Shown one piece after another: positions 1 through 9,531 of a DNA stretch of 14,992 nt (the stretch's first letter is position 1; each line of letters begins with the position of its first letter). The notes under the pieces were generated by a model that had not been told where the DNA came from, searched no databases, and worked only from the letters and a program-made list of their open reading frames with translations. Origin of the DNA: Smittium culicis (taxonomy: Eukaryota > Kickxellomycota > Harpellomycetes > Harpellales > Legeriomycetaceae); assembly GCA_001970855.1 (NCBI GenBank), contig LSSN01004617.1, forward strand, positions 1 through 14,992, in the 5' to 3' direction. The translations under genes and the position numbers were made by a program.

Positions 1-823
1 GTCATGGTATTCTCTGAATACCCAAAACTAATAAGACGCGGCGGAGTTATATCCGTTATAAAGTTAGTTTATCTGGTTATTAATAAAATATTTTTATATA
101 CATTTCTGATATTTTTTTTGATTATATATTTATAAATTTAATTCTGCTTATATTATAGGAATGTTTGCTTTAGCTATGAAAATGTCTTGCAAATTTTAGA
201 CCCAGAGCAAATCAATCTTTTACCATATATTCTCCTACCAATATTAGGAAACGAAGATTATGACGAAGAGGTTAGATATAAATTATATTTAATTTTTAGC
301 GATTAATTAAATATACCTTACACCAATTAATTTCGCAATTAATACTGAAAATTATCTATACCTTTTAAATTTTACTAAAGTCATTTTATATCCTAATTCA
401 ACTTTTTTTTTTAAGGATTCTGATGGTATGCCCGAGGAAGTACAGCTCCTTGACGATGATAAAGTAGGATTTATAATGCATATATTTGCTTTGTTTTTAT
501 GGAATTTAAACTAACATTAACTAAAAAATTAATTAATTGAAATATTTATAAATAACTAGAAAAGAGAATCAGACCCTCAGCTCCGCCTGACTCTCATCGA
601 GGCTTTGCTCCTTCTTTCAGTTAACAGATATTCTAGAGATTTGTTAAGAGAAAAGAAAGTCTACCCGATAGTTCGTACTATGCATTTGACTGAAACAGAC
701 GAAAGAGTTACTGATGCTATTGACAGACTAGTCCAGCTACTAATGAGAGATGAAGATCCAATTGATCCGAATAATCCCGATATTAATCCAGACAGCAAGA
801 TTGAGGAATTTGAGGAAATTTAA
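1..823 (+). CDS. HGH1: HGH1 homolog, C-terminal part (eEF2-folding chaperone), 5' end outside the window
   Basis: HGH1 (human FAM203/BRP16) is a cytosolic armadillo-like protein that helps fold translation elongation factor eEF2. The visible part is four exons, 1-62, 159-270, 416-463 and 560-823, joined by GT-AG introns of 96, 145 and 96 bases. The join gives 161 residues in one frame. Motifs that identify the family are LIRRGGVISVIKN followed by CFSYE (across intron 1), DSDGMPEEVQLLDDDK, KRESDPQLR, LIEALLLLS, and an acidic tail after LVQLLMRDEDP. These match the HGH1 C-terminal domains (DUF383/DUF384 type). The intron 1 join restores the Lys of the conserved IKN motif, which supports the splice choice. 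The upstream portion, including the start codon, lies before base 1. Not an enzyme; no catalytic residues are expected. Confidence 0.9.
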
Positions 824-1401
824 ACAGATTATTTTGACAGCTATTTAGACTCTAATTTTCTTTATTTCTATTTTCGGCAACATTCCTACTATAGAATAAT
901 AATTGGCTATAATATTTAAAATCTTTTAATTATATGTTTATTATCGAATTAAGTTTAGTCTTTTTTATTGCGGTAAAGAATATTTACTCAATCAACGCTT
1001 TGTATCGAAACTCATATTATCTATTCGCTCAGCGACAATTAAAGCTTCTGAACAAGCTGGAAAATATTTGGTAGCTATTGGATGGATTTAAGAGGTCAGC
1101 AATTATTGGAAGAATAGAACAGAGATACTATATGATTGGGAGAAAATATTTATCGGATCAAATCTTTAGTTTTCATCAAGTTTTTGCTTATAATAAATTT
1201 GCCTCAAAATAAGTATACAATTAATTCAAATATAATTTTTCCTTTATCTAAATATACTCCTCAATTTTCAGTCAAATTAGACAAAATTAATTTAACACTG
1301 AAATACCTAATATTAGTTTGATCTATCTTATCTCAAAAACCTTTGATAAAATTTATAAACTAATTTCAAAATCCATACATAAATGCTGATTTGAAAGGGG
1401 G
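824..1401. other. Spacer between HGH1 and ULP1
   Basis: This is A/T-rich sequence between two genes in the same direction. It should hold the HGH1 3' UTR and poly(A) site, and the ULP1 promoter. A 61-codon frame at 1136-1321 has a low-complexity Ile/Asn/Lys/Leu composition and no family signal, so I do not call it. A slightly more GC-rich patch at about 990-1110 is open for roughly 30 codons in two frames without a start or recognisable motif. It could be leader sequence or an untranslated first exon. Confidence 0.5.
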
Positions 1402-3597
1402 ATGGAAAACCAATCAACACCAAAGCTGGATTTTCAATTGCCTCAATTGCCCGGGAGTTTTTTCTCCAGCCCCTCAAACCTTGATTCTCATAGATATGAG
1501 TGCATAGAAAACATTCTGCTATTAGTTTTTGGATGGGTATTGTCACTTAATAATGAGTTTATAAAACCATGCTTGATTATGCTGAAATTAATTCTTTGGA
1601 ATTTCTTTTGCAATCTATCCAAGAACATCTTCTCGCTAAATTTCGAAGAACGTGTTGTATTTGATTTTTCTGAGCTATCAACTGATGATACGAATATAGT
1701 ATCGATACAAAATACTAGAAGTATAGGTATTTATATTTTTTACCTTTATATTAAGAAAATATCTTTATCTTTAATTCTTTAATTTAAAATTTATTACGTA
1801 TTTAGTTTTATTATATCATTGATAATTTCCGATTAATAATTTGTATTTTCTAATGTTTTTAATCAATATGCCCTTAAAATATCTTTGATTAATTATTTGT
1901 TACTAGATCCAAAAATAACCACTAAAAAAAATAGTGTAGACATAGGAGCTTTCAACCACGAATTCAACAGCTCGATTAATACTTGGGTACTTACTAATAT
2001 ATTATTTATTTAATTTAAAATATATAATTTAATTTTCTATCAATTCCAATTGGCACTTTAATCGCCCAGTAAAATAAAAAAAATTTCAAAAAACAACTAG
2101 TTTAAATTACTTTAAAAAAAAATTTAAACTCGAATATAAAATATCAATTTACTCTAAAATTTTCTAAACAAAAATTTACAACCTTTCAATCTCAATAGAA
2201 AAGCAAAAAGAATATCATAGACACTTACACCTCCAATAATGGATTTCCTAGAAATAATTTCTATAAAAGTAGCAGAGTTACTTCTAGCTCAAGCCTAATT
2301 AGCAACAACTCTATTACAAGTTCAACTGATTTAAAGTTTAAAAATAACACTTTTTCAAGCTCAACAAGCTTAAACGAAAGATTGGATGACATAGGAATTT
2401 TAAAATCTAGAATTCGCGCAGCGCTTGATTTGTAACTTTTTTTCTCTAGCTTGTTTATTCCTACTATTTGCTTATCAAAAAAAATATTTTCCTAAATTGT
2501 TTATTAGAGAGCCAGAAAAGAGGGTTGTAAAAACTCCGATATTTGATTCTTACTTGTTGAGAGATCTAGAGAAAAAGCTCGAGGTAGTTTAAATTAGTAT
2601 TTAATTAACTTGATAATTTTATAATATTATATTATATTTGAAAATTTCCATGAATCAAGAAAATAGTGGTATATTTTTCTTTTATGGAAGAATATTAATC
2701 TCCGGGATTTATAGTAGAGCTTTGAGCACATTAATAAATCATATAACGATGACTAATATATCAATTTTCTCTTTTAAATTTAGATACAAGAATCTATCAA
2801 GAAGCGGATGGTCGTTGTTCCATCAAAGCCAAAATTACCTGCAAATATCGATTCAATAATAAATAGCGCTTTTCAATCAAATGCTGAATATCAATTAAAT
2901 AATGTCGTTGTTGAAAGGAGAGATTTAAAAACTTTAGAAAACGGAAACTGGCTTAATGATGAAGTAATAAACTATTATATCGAGCTGATTGCAACGCGCT
3001 CAAAAGAAGGGAATAAAAACCCAACTGTATTTTGTTTTAACACATTTTTTTATTCAACACTTGCAAAAAGTGGATACCAGCGAGTAAAAAGATGGACAAA
3101 AAAAGTGGATTTATTTTCAATGGATCTGATAATTGTTCCTGTTCATTTAGGTAATCATTGGTGTTGTGCGATAATTGATGTTTCAAACCAAGAAATCAGG
3201 TACTACGATTCATTGTTTGGAAATAATCAAAGAGCTCTCGATCTACTGCTTGACTATTTATCTCAAGAACACTCAAACAAAAAATCCCAAGATTTAAGCT
3301 GCAGCGAATGGAATTTAATTCTACCAAAGGTAAATTTACTCATATTTTCTTATAAATAATTCATTAATAATTATATCTCCCATACGCTTAATTAAAAGCT
3401 AGTTTTCTAAACCATATTTTCCTATTTTCGATGTTTAGGATATACCGGGTCAATCAAACGGATTTGATTGCGGGGTTTTTGCTTGCACTTACGCAGAGTA
3501 TAGCTCAAGGAAAGCCAAATTCGACTTTTCGCAAGCAGATGCACAGTACTTGAGAAAGAAAATGATTTTCGAGATAATAAACAACAAATTGCTATAA
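1402..3597 (+). CDS. ULP1: Ulp1-type SUMO protease (peptidase family C48)
   Basis: A cysteine protease that matures the SUMO precursor and removes SUMO from targets, in fungi often at the nuclear pore. Exons are 1402-1720, 1907-1986, 2199-2431, 2508-2583, 2784-3329 and 3439-3597; phases agree and give about 470 residues. The first donor could instead be at 1727, adding two residues. The catalytic domain fills residues ~275-470: RDLKTLENGNWLNDEVINYY, VKRWTKKVDLF, VPVHLGNHWCCAIID (catalytic His361), RYYDSLFG (Asp378), and PGQSNGFDCGVFAC with oxyanion Gln423 and nucleophile Cys429. All catalytic residues are present. The last intron falls just before the Gln/Cys exon. Residues ~37-50 and 57-70 are strongly hydrophobic, and ~140-205 are Ser/Asn/Thr-rich and probably disordered. 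The catalytic half is very secure. The first exon is less so: it rests on an open frame, a fitting phase and a GT-AG join. The domain resembles Ulp1/SENP1-2 more than the NEDD8 protease SENP8. Confidence 0.92.
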
Positions 3598-4024
3598 GAA
3601 TATTTCCTTTACGTTTTATTTTAGTATAACAAGATGATTTTTAGAAGCTTTTGATGAGTAAATAATTTATACAAAAGAAAACATAAATAAAGCTAATAAA
3701 AAAAACAAATTAATAATCGAGTATTTGGGTCTATATACATAGTTTATTAAGTTATGTAGATAAGTATACCATTTTTACTTATATATTTTTAGTTTTGTTA
3801 ATATTTCTGTCATTAAAAAAGAGGGAAATATAATAGAAAAGTTGCGAATTAAAAAATTATTTATTGGGTAATATTATGTATAGATAACAACAAAAAAAAA
3901 TTAATGGGGGGGGGGGGGGGGGGAAGAAATGGATAAAAGTTTGGGAAAAAATGAAAATGGCGACGTAGAATATAAAATACAGTTGATATAAAATTATAGA
4001 GAAGGGAAAATAAAATGGGATAAA
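3598..4024. other. Convergent 3' spacer (ULP1 and unknown gene)
   Basis: ULP1 ends from the left and the unknown minus-strand gene ends from the right, so this stretch should hold both 3' UTRs and both poly(A)/termination regions. It is A/T-rich with several A runs and an AATAAA-like string near 3686. The only striking element is an unbroken G run, listed separately. No gene is seen. Confidence 0.6.
3906..3923. repeat. G18 homopolymer
   Basis: Eighteen consecutive G residues sit in an otherwise very A/T-rich convergent spacer, flanked by TTAAT and AAGAAATGG. As RNA from the plus strand it would be a G tract able to form a quadruplex with itself or other G tracts; from the minus strand it would be poly(C). 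It falls about 310 bases after the ULP1 stop and 100 bases after the stop of the minus-strand gene. Exact length is uncertain because such tracts are prone to slippage and sequencing error. Confidence 0.9.
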
Positions 4025-4732
4025 TTAGTCGTCTATGTCCATGGCATCGTCGCTATAAACATATTCAGTGTAAGAATCAGGCGATTTGGTGCTTTCTGCA
4101 GGAATATCTGAGATGGTATCGGGTTGGTGGTTGAGGATCGATTCTATAATTGGTTTTTTGTAAAGGACTAATGCGCCAGAGTTAGATTTGGAAATATTTT
4201 CATGGAAGAATGAAATATCGTTTGAGCCAACTGAAGTGGGAATCATATTTGTAAGTAAACTAGGATGGAAATGTATTGATTCCGGATGCTCTGGGATTAT
4301 TTCTTTTTGAAATGAGGATTTTTTGTGTTTTAGACAATCAACTTTTTCGTTTTGATTATACTTTTTCTGGTCATTAAATGAAAACCTTGAGGAATCTGGT
4401 AAAGAAGGAATGCTAAGGTTATCTACCTGAGAAATATTTAAATCATTATACAGAGTTTGATCAGGATGAGATTGTGAGTTAGGGTAAGAAATTAATTGAT
4501 GATCACGAGAATTAAACAAGTCATTTTGAGGAATATAATTTTGATGCACGGTATTACGACTTTGAGTTTCATCCTCTTTTCGAAAATTTGGTGATATAGT
4601 CAGGCGTTCAATTCCATGATCGATGCTTTTAATAGATATTCTTTGTTTTTTTGTGCTAAATTCTCCAGCCGAAACTTCGGGTAATCGCTTTTTAGCACAC
4701 ATATTAAAATTTTTGGAAGATAAAGTGTACAT
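4025..4732 (-). CDS. Unknown intronless protein, 235 aa, Ser/Asn-rich, probably nuclear
   Basis: I do not recognise this protein. It is one uninterrupted frame of 235 residues, unlike its intron-bearing neighbours. An early basic stretch (residues ~13-35, KKRLPE then STKKQRISIK) looks like a bipartite nuclear localisation signal. The middle (~50-150) is rich in Ser, Asn, Gln, Asp and His and is probably disordered. Near the C-terminus a short ordered-looking segment contains SGALVLYKKPIIESILN (about residues 184-201), and the protein ends in an acidic tail with DDAMDIDD. There is no membrane segment, signal peptide or catalytic motif. Met1 is taken as the start; Met11 (before CAKKRLPE) is an alternative and lies closer to the basic motif. 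Composition and codon pattern look coding rather than random for this A/T-rich genome. A regulatory or adaptor role in the nucleus is inference only. Confidence 0.7.
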   Translation of the reverse strand: MYTLSSKNFNMCAKKRLPEVSAGEFSTKKQRISIKSIDHGIERLTISPNFRKEDETQSRNTVHQNYIPQNDLFNSRDHQLISYPNSQSHPDQTLYNDLNISQVDNLSIPSLPDSSRFSFNDQKKYNQNEKVDCLKHKKSSFQKEIIPEHPESIHFHPSLLTNMIPTSVGSNDISFFHENISKSNSGALVLYKKPIIESILNHQPDTISDIPAESTKSPDSYTEYVYSDDAMDIDD

Positions 4733-6497
4733 TATAGGTCACGTCTTATAGATTAGTAATTTTCTTACTCCAAAAGGTATGGAGAATATCGATATCGAAT
4801 AATAACAATATTACTAGGAAGAAAAAAAAAAATTCAAAAAGCGCGTACGGATATGTTTATATGATATCGATAGACGAGACTTTGACTGTATAATATAGCT
4901 TCCTACTGTATTTGCAAATATAAAGATGTTTGTTTATGTTTGTTTTGTTGGAGAAAGTTGCAAAATTGTGGGTTTTCGTATAATTTATATACTATAATCT
5001 TTAGAGTCGAAGTTTTGATGCTAAAATTTTGAGGATAAAAAATACAACTATATATTAAAAAAAAAAAAAATTGTTAACGAGGATAGAAGAAAAAACTATT
5101 ATTTCCAAATCGTTCGATAGATTTTTTTGGAAATTTCGAGAAATACCAAACGTGATAAAATGATTTGCTGCAAGAAGTGTCATGCAATTATTTTAGTGCT
5201 AATCTATTGGCTTAATGCTATAGAATAGAAGCTATTTGCGATTAGCTCCCATTTTTAGAATTTCGATTCTATCCCCTGTACACCAATAAAAAAACAATTC
5301 TTAAACTGCAAGCCATTGGAATATTAATCGTCCCTTTCAGTCATAGACTTCCATATAGGCGAACTTGCAGTAATTTGTAGTCTTTCAGTCTTCCATATAG
5401 GCGAACTTGCAGTGACTTTTAGTCTTTCAGAAATGACCATTTGGATAATTGAGGGAAAATGAGATCAAGCGATCGCTAATTTGAAATATTAGCATAATCA
5501 TTGATCCAAAAAGTTAAATAAAACGCACTTATAATATTTGAAGCCTGATAGCATTTTATTTTATTCTTTTTATACAATAAATTAGCTATCTCCCTATATT
5601 TTCCTTACTCCTTTCATGTGAAGTGATTAAAAAATAGACAATTTGATTCGTTTATTGAATATAAGAAAGAATTATTATTTGCTATTGAGTTAATGAATGG
5701 CCAATAGCTTGTAGCTCTTCATGATTTTTAATTGTTGTGTAATTTCAGTGGCTAATTCAAGGCATTAACAAAACGATCTGTATCTTGAAAGAAAAAGCAA
5801 CATGATTATTCGACTTGCACTCAAGCTTGTATTAGACGGTGTTTAATTATATCTCAAGTCTGATATCGGACTGAAATAAAAAACTTTAAGCTCGGTATAT
5901 TTTTCATTTTAAAATAAAGTATTGTATCGACTAATAGTTATAGTAGTGATTCAGAAAAAGTTTCTGGGCCTGAAAAAAAAATACCAGCAGCCTAATAAAA
6001 TATAAAACTAAAGTATACCACATGCGCTATTGCCTGTTATTTAGCGAAACAATCATTATTTCACGGAGTTTAAAATCACAGATCATTTCAAGAATCTTTA
6101 ATAATATATGTGAGAATATAGCTATTGTTTTAGGTAACTGAAATTAGGTTGTTATATCTTGTATGACATTGAACTTTCAATTGTTCCAAAACAATACCTC
6201 CCATTAGCCCCTCAATTTTCACACCACTTTCATATCTTTGCAACTCAAAATCAGAGCTAATAAGAAACAGAATCGATTGATTCAAGTACGTTTAATTATA
6301 CAGATAGGATGGTAAAGCCAGCTTTTTTTCAATATGTACAAGTTTTTGGTAGGTATAATAAATTCAAAACGCAATTATAGCATAAGTTTTAAATTCAACA
6401 AAAAATCATAAAATATTTAAATAATAGGTCTATGTTTATTTAATGATGGAGTTTATGATATTATTAAAAATAAAGATAAATAAAAACTTTAAATTGG
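4733..6497. other. Long spacer without a recognisable gene
   Basis: This 1.76 kb stretch runs from the start of the unknown gene to the 3' end of the Aladin gene, so its left edge should be the promoter of the former and its right edge the 3' UTR of the latter. No frame of useful length or conserved motif is seen on either strand. It contains a run of 14 A near 5058-5071 and a 42-base tandem repeat. Patches at about 5180-5480 are less A/T-rich than the rest. An unrecognised non-coding RNA or a gene made of very small exons cannot be excluded by eye. Confidence 0.5.
5345..5430. repeat. 42-base tandem repeat, two units
   Basis: The two units (5347-5388 and 5389-5430) are identical at 38 of 42 positions. 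They share an exact 24-base core at 5348-5371 and 5390-5413, which includes CCATATAGGCGAACTTGCAG. CTTTCAG occurs at 5334-5340, 5382-5388 and 5424-5430. The first join has an extra ATAGAC between CTTTCAGTC and TTCC compared with the second. The core has higher GC than its surroundings and is not part of any gene seen. Confidence 0.85.
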
Positions 6498-8638
6498 TTA
6501 GTAAATCATCGGAATAAATGATATTTTACCGCTGGACCATGCAACTAGAAGTAAGCTTCCATGCTCAAATCTAGGAGCAAACAATAAATGTGTTGGAGTA
6601 GGCTGACCAAGTTTCACTTTGTTATTTAGCGAGTCTGAGTTTCTGTTAGTTTTGTTGTTCTGTTTAGAGGATCGGTATCCAAAGCTCTCAGTGGGCCAAC
6701 CAGGTCCACGGATGTAGCCAAGGGGTACAAGTACAGACTGATTCGCGTTCAAGTCGCCACCCGCTTTAAACAAAAACTCTTGCTGTACCTTGTATACTGC
6801 CAAAATCGATGAATCACAGCTCGAATCACAATCCGGCTCGAAGGCTATTACTAGCCTATTACCATTAGGATCAAACGCCATCTTTGATATAGGTCCACCA
6901 ACCCTGATTTCCTCGTTTTGGGAGTCATCGTTCAGATACTGAGTATTATTTTGGTTGTAGCTTGAAGAATGTAACATTGGAGTAATATGACTTTCAAAGG
7001 AGCATACTATAGATATGGTGGCATCGAAGCTTGTAGCTGTCTTTTCTACAACTAAAACTAAAATATCACGACATCCTTCAACTAAAAAAAAGCAAGCATT
7101 GCAGCTAGGAAACCAGCAGAAATTAGTTACTAGGCCTGGCAAAAAGCCAAAAACTTTACAGTTCCAGTTTTCAGTTGACCACAAACGCAGCTCATTATTT
7201 TGGGTGTGACTAGTTACTAAAAATAATCCATCGTTGCTGAATTTGCAAGATGATATCCCAATCAAGCTGCTTTTAGAAAATATGTTCAGATTAATAGCAG
7301 CTCTCTTAATTAGCGATTTTTCATTAGTCGCCGGATCAACGACCATAAAACTATTGTTGTTACCGCGCTGAGAATAATTGTATCCCAAAATCAGCAAGTT
7401 TCCATCTTGTGAAAATGCTAGAGATTTGCTGTCATTGTTTTTTGGTGCTTTTGGCCCTCGATTATCACTACAATAAATCTTTTCGATCCAACAGGTTGTA
7501 AGAGTTGACATGCTATTGTTTCCCAGCTTGGACTGAGTAGAAAGGTTCGGAACGAATTTGAATAAACAAGCGCCAAAGTCGCCGTTCGCAGCAAGGGTGT
7601 ATCCATCATTAGGTTTCCAAGAAATAGAGTTTATCAAGCCTATTTCTGAGCTGTAGAAAATATTCTTGATGTATTGATTTGTCGTTAAATCATAAAGAAT
7701 TATAAAATTAGTTACAGGCTTTCCAAGGCTGTTTTTCATTTGTTTAGAAGGAACAATAGCAATCAAAGATCTATTAGGATGATATTCGATTAGCTTGATT
7801 GGGGAATCTGAACTTTTATCAATAATCGAATTTCGATTTATTTCGGAAGGCGTTTGTATGAAAATCGAAAGACTAAAATTGATTATTTGGTATAATGCAT
7901 ATAGCAAGACAGAAATTATATTTAAAGCTTTTTCGATATATGGGTTCAAAGTTATTTTATCGTATAAAGAATCTAGAGTTTTATGACGAGAAAGCTCTGC
8001 CGATATTAATTTTCCGAAATCTATGCAAGAAATTGCATTAAAAATACTGCTTGGCATTATGAACTTGAAAAGTTCTACTATTGCAATTTTGAGAGGCGTT
8101 TCTGGTACAGATAAATTTTCATCCTCAGTTGGGATGCCGTTTTGTGAGTCAAATTTTATGTCTGATATATCCAAGTCGATGTTTTTTGGCACCATAATGT
8201 GAGGGAAAACAATCCCGCCACCTCTTACGTATTTATGTAGCCCTTCATCATTAGAAGATGAAATGTGTACTATTGAGTAAAAAAAAAGTAACAGTAATTA
8301 ATAAAAAACGTCTGAATTATATGAAAATGAGTAGATAGATGAAAATTATGGACAAAATTAATTGAAAATACTGATGAGAGTTTACTAAATTCTGAATTGA
8401 CTTCTCCAACTGTAACAGATTCAATGTCGGGTGGTAAAAAACCAATATCTAAATTACCGACATAATAGATACAAAGTGTGTTATTGAAATGAATCGAATA
8501 GCATCGATAGATAGAAAAAATTCAATAGACTGAGAAATCGAAAATTCAAATACAAGTTGTGTAGTTTTTAGTTATAAATATTTCACTGAGCTAAAACAAC
8601 ATACCTTTAAAAGTTTCAAAGACTATACTCTTTTCCAT
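6498..8638 (-). CDS. AAAS: Aladin homolog (AAAS), WD40 nucleoporin
   Basis: Aladin is a WD40 protein of the nuclear pore complex, held there in animals by the membrane nucleoporin NDC1. Exons read on the minus strand are 8638-8605, 8448-8386 and 8269-6498, giving 622 residues in one frame. Exon 1 starts MEKSIVFETFK and ends at a GTATGT donor. Exon 2 gives IGFLPPDIESVTVGEVNSEF, comparable to the LFPPPP...VTLYE start of animal Aladin. Residues ~148-171 are hydrophobic. The propeller begins about residue 188 (IKLIEYHPNRSLIAIV). Later hallmarks are ELRLWSTENWNCK, GGPISKMAFDPNGNRLVIAF, PLGYIRGPG and the C-terminal PTHLLFAPRFEHGSLLLVAW then SSGKISFIPMIY, the best family match. Human Aladin is 546 residues; this copy is longer at the N-terminus and in Ser/Asn-rich loops. 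If exons 1-2 were wrong, the Met at 8195 would give 565 residues, but it would lose the conserved N-terminal motif. Confidence 0.9.
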
Positions 8639-9531
8639 CGTTTGAATATATACACGGGCACTTAAAAGGAGTATGGAAAATAGTTATTTTTTATTTAAAA
8701 AAAATTATTATCAGCAAAAGTTTGCCCTTATTTATGTGTTTGTTTTGAAGTGTTTGAATATCCAAATTGATTAATCGAATGTAAAGAAAAAGTTAACAAA
8801 AAGCAATTTTTTCTATTATTGTTCGCAATGTTAATAGCAAACCACCCAATTATAGCTATAATTAAAAGTACAAAGCTCAAATCTCAAATCAGCAAATCAT
8901 ATTGCACAATAATTCATTAATCAATTATCCAAATGGCTGATATTTTTAAATACACATTTTTTATAGGACGCTTGAAATCGAGTTCAACATAGCATTTAAA
9001 TCATAGCCAAGCAAAATCGGATAATATTTAACAAGTATAATTATACTGAAATGATGTGTTTTATGGATATATAATTCTATTTTTTAGAGTAGATGAAGTC
9101 TGGTTAAGAATAATTAGTATTAGTATAAAAATAATCAAAAATTAGTCTAGTTGATGTGTTTTTTCAAGTTCCAAAAAAAAGTATTTTATCTTGTACTAAA
9201 AAACGCAGTAAACTATGACTATAAATGTTCAGCTAGCTCGTAAAAAGGTCATAAAGCATGAAAAAAAAAATTCATACTAAATTACTACGATGTAACATAT
9301 TGCTTTTTTTAAACAAAAAATTAACGGCTGGATGAAATAGATATCAATCTTAGGCATTATACCGTATAAAATCCCAATATAAATAAAAATAGGGGTAAAA
9401 TAGTATAAACATTTGCGAGACAAAGAGTTAAAAAATTAGAAGGTATTATGAAAAAAGAATTCTCGACGATATGAATTTCTAATAGGTGAAAGAAAATATA
9501 AAAATTCGTCTTTTCAAAAGGAAACATGGTT
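8639..9531. other. Spacer between APC2 3' end and Aladin 5' end
   Basis: Both flanking genes run leftward, so the right part should hold the APC2 3' UTR and terminator and the left part the Aladin promoter. The sequence is A/T-rich with many A and T runs and short TATA-like strings. I see no gene, no conserved motif, and no RNA gene with a convincing fold. Confidence 0.55.

Noticed and set aside
1136..1321. 61-codon frame between HGH1 and ULP1
   Set aside because: Composition is simple Ile/Leu/Asn/Lys with no motif, as expected by chance in A/T-rich DNA; no partner exon could be joined.
2638..2859. 73-codon plus-strand frame overlapping ULP1 intron 4 and exon 5
   Set aside because: It is in a different frame from the catalytic exon and mostly covers the intron; the protease frame is clear.
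5255..5290. tRNA-like T loop (TTCGATTC) followed by CACCA
   Set aside because: The flanking bases do not form a 5-base T stem, no A box is found upstream, and no cloverleaf can be drawn. Nuclear tRNA genes of eukaryotes do not encode CCA.
7015..7209. 64-codon plus-strand frame inside Aladin
   Set aside because: Antisense shadow of the WD40 coding sequence, without its own motif.
8371..8394. snoRNA-like TGATGA and CTGA boxes at an Aladin intron/exon edge
   Set aside because: The boxes are only 14 bases apart, on the strand opposite to Aladin, and partly within exon 2; too close for a C/D snoRNA.
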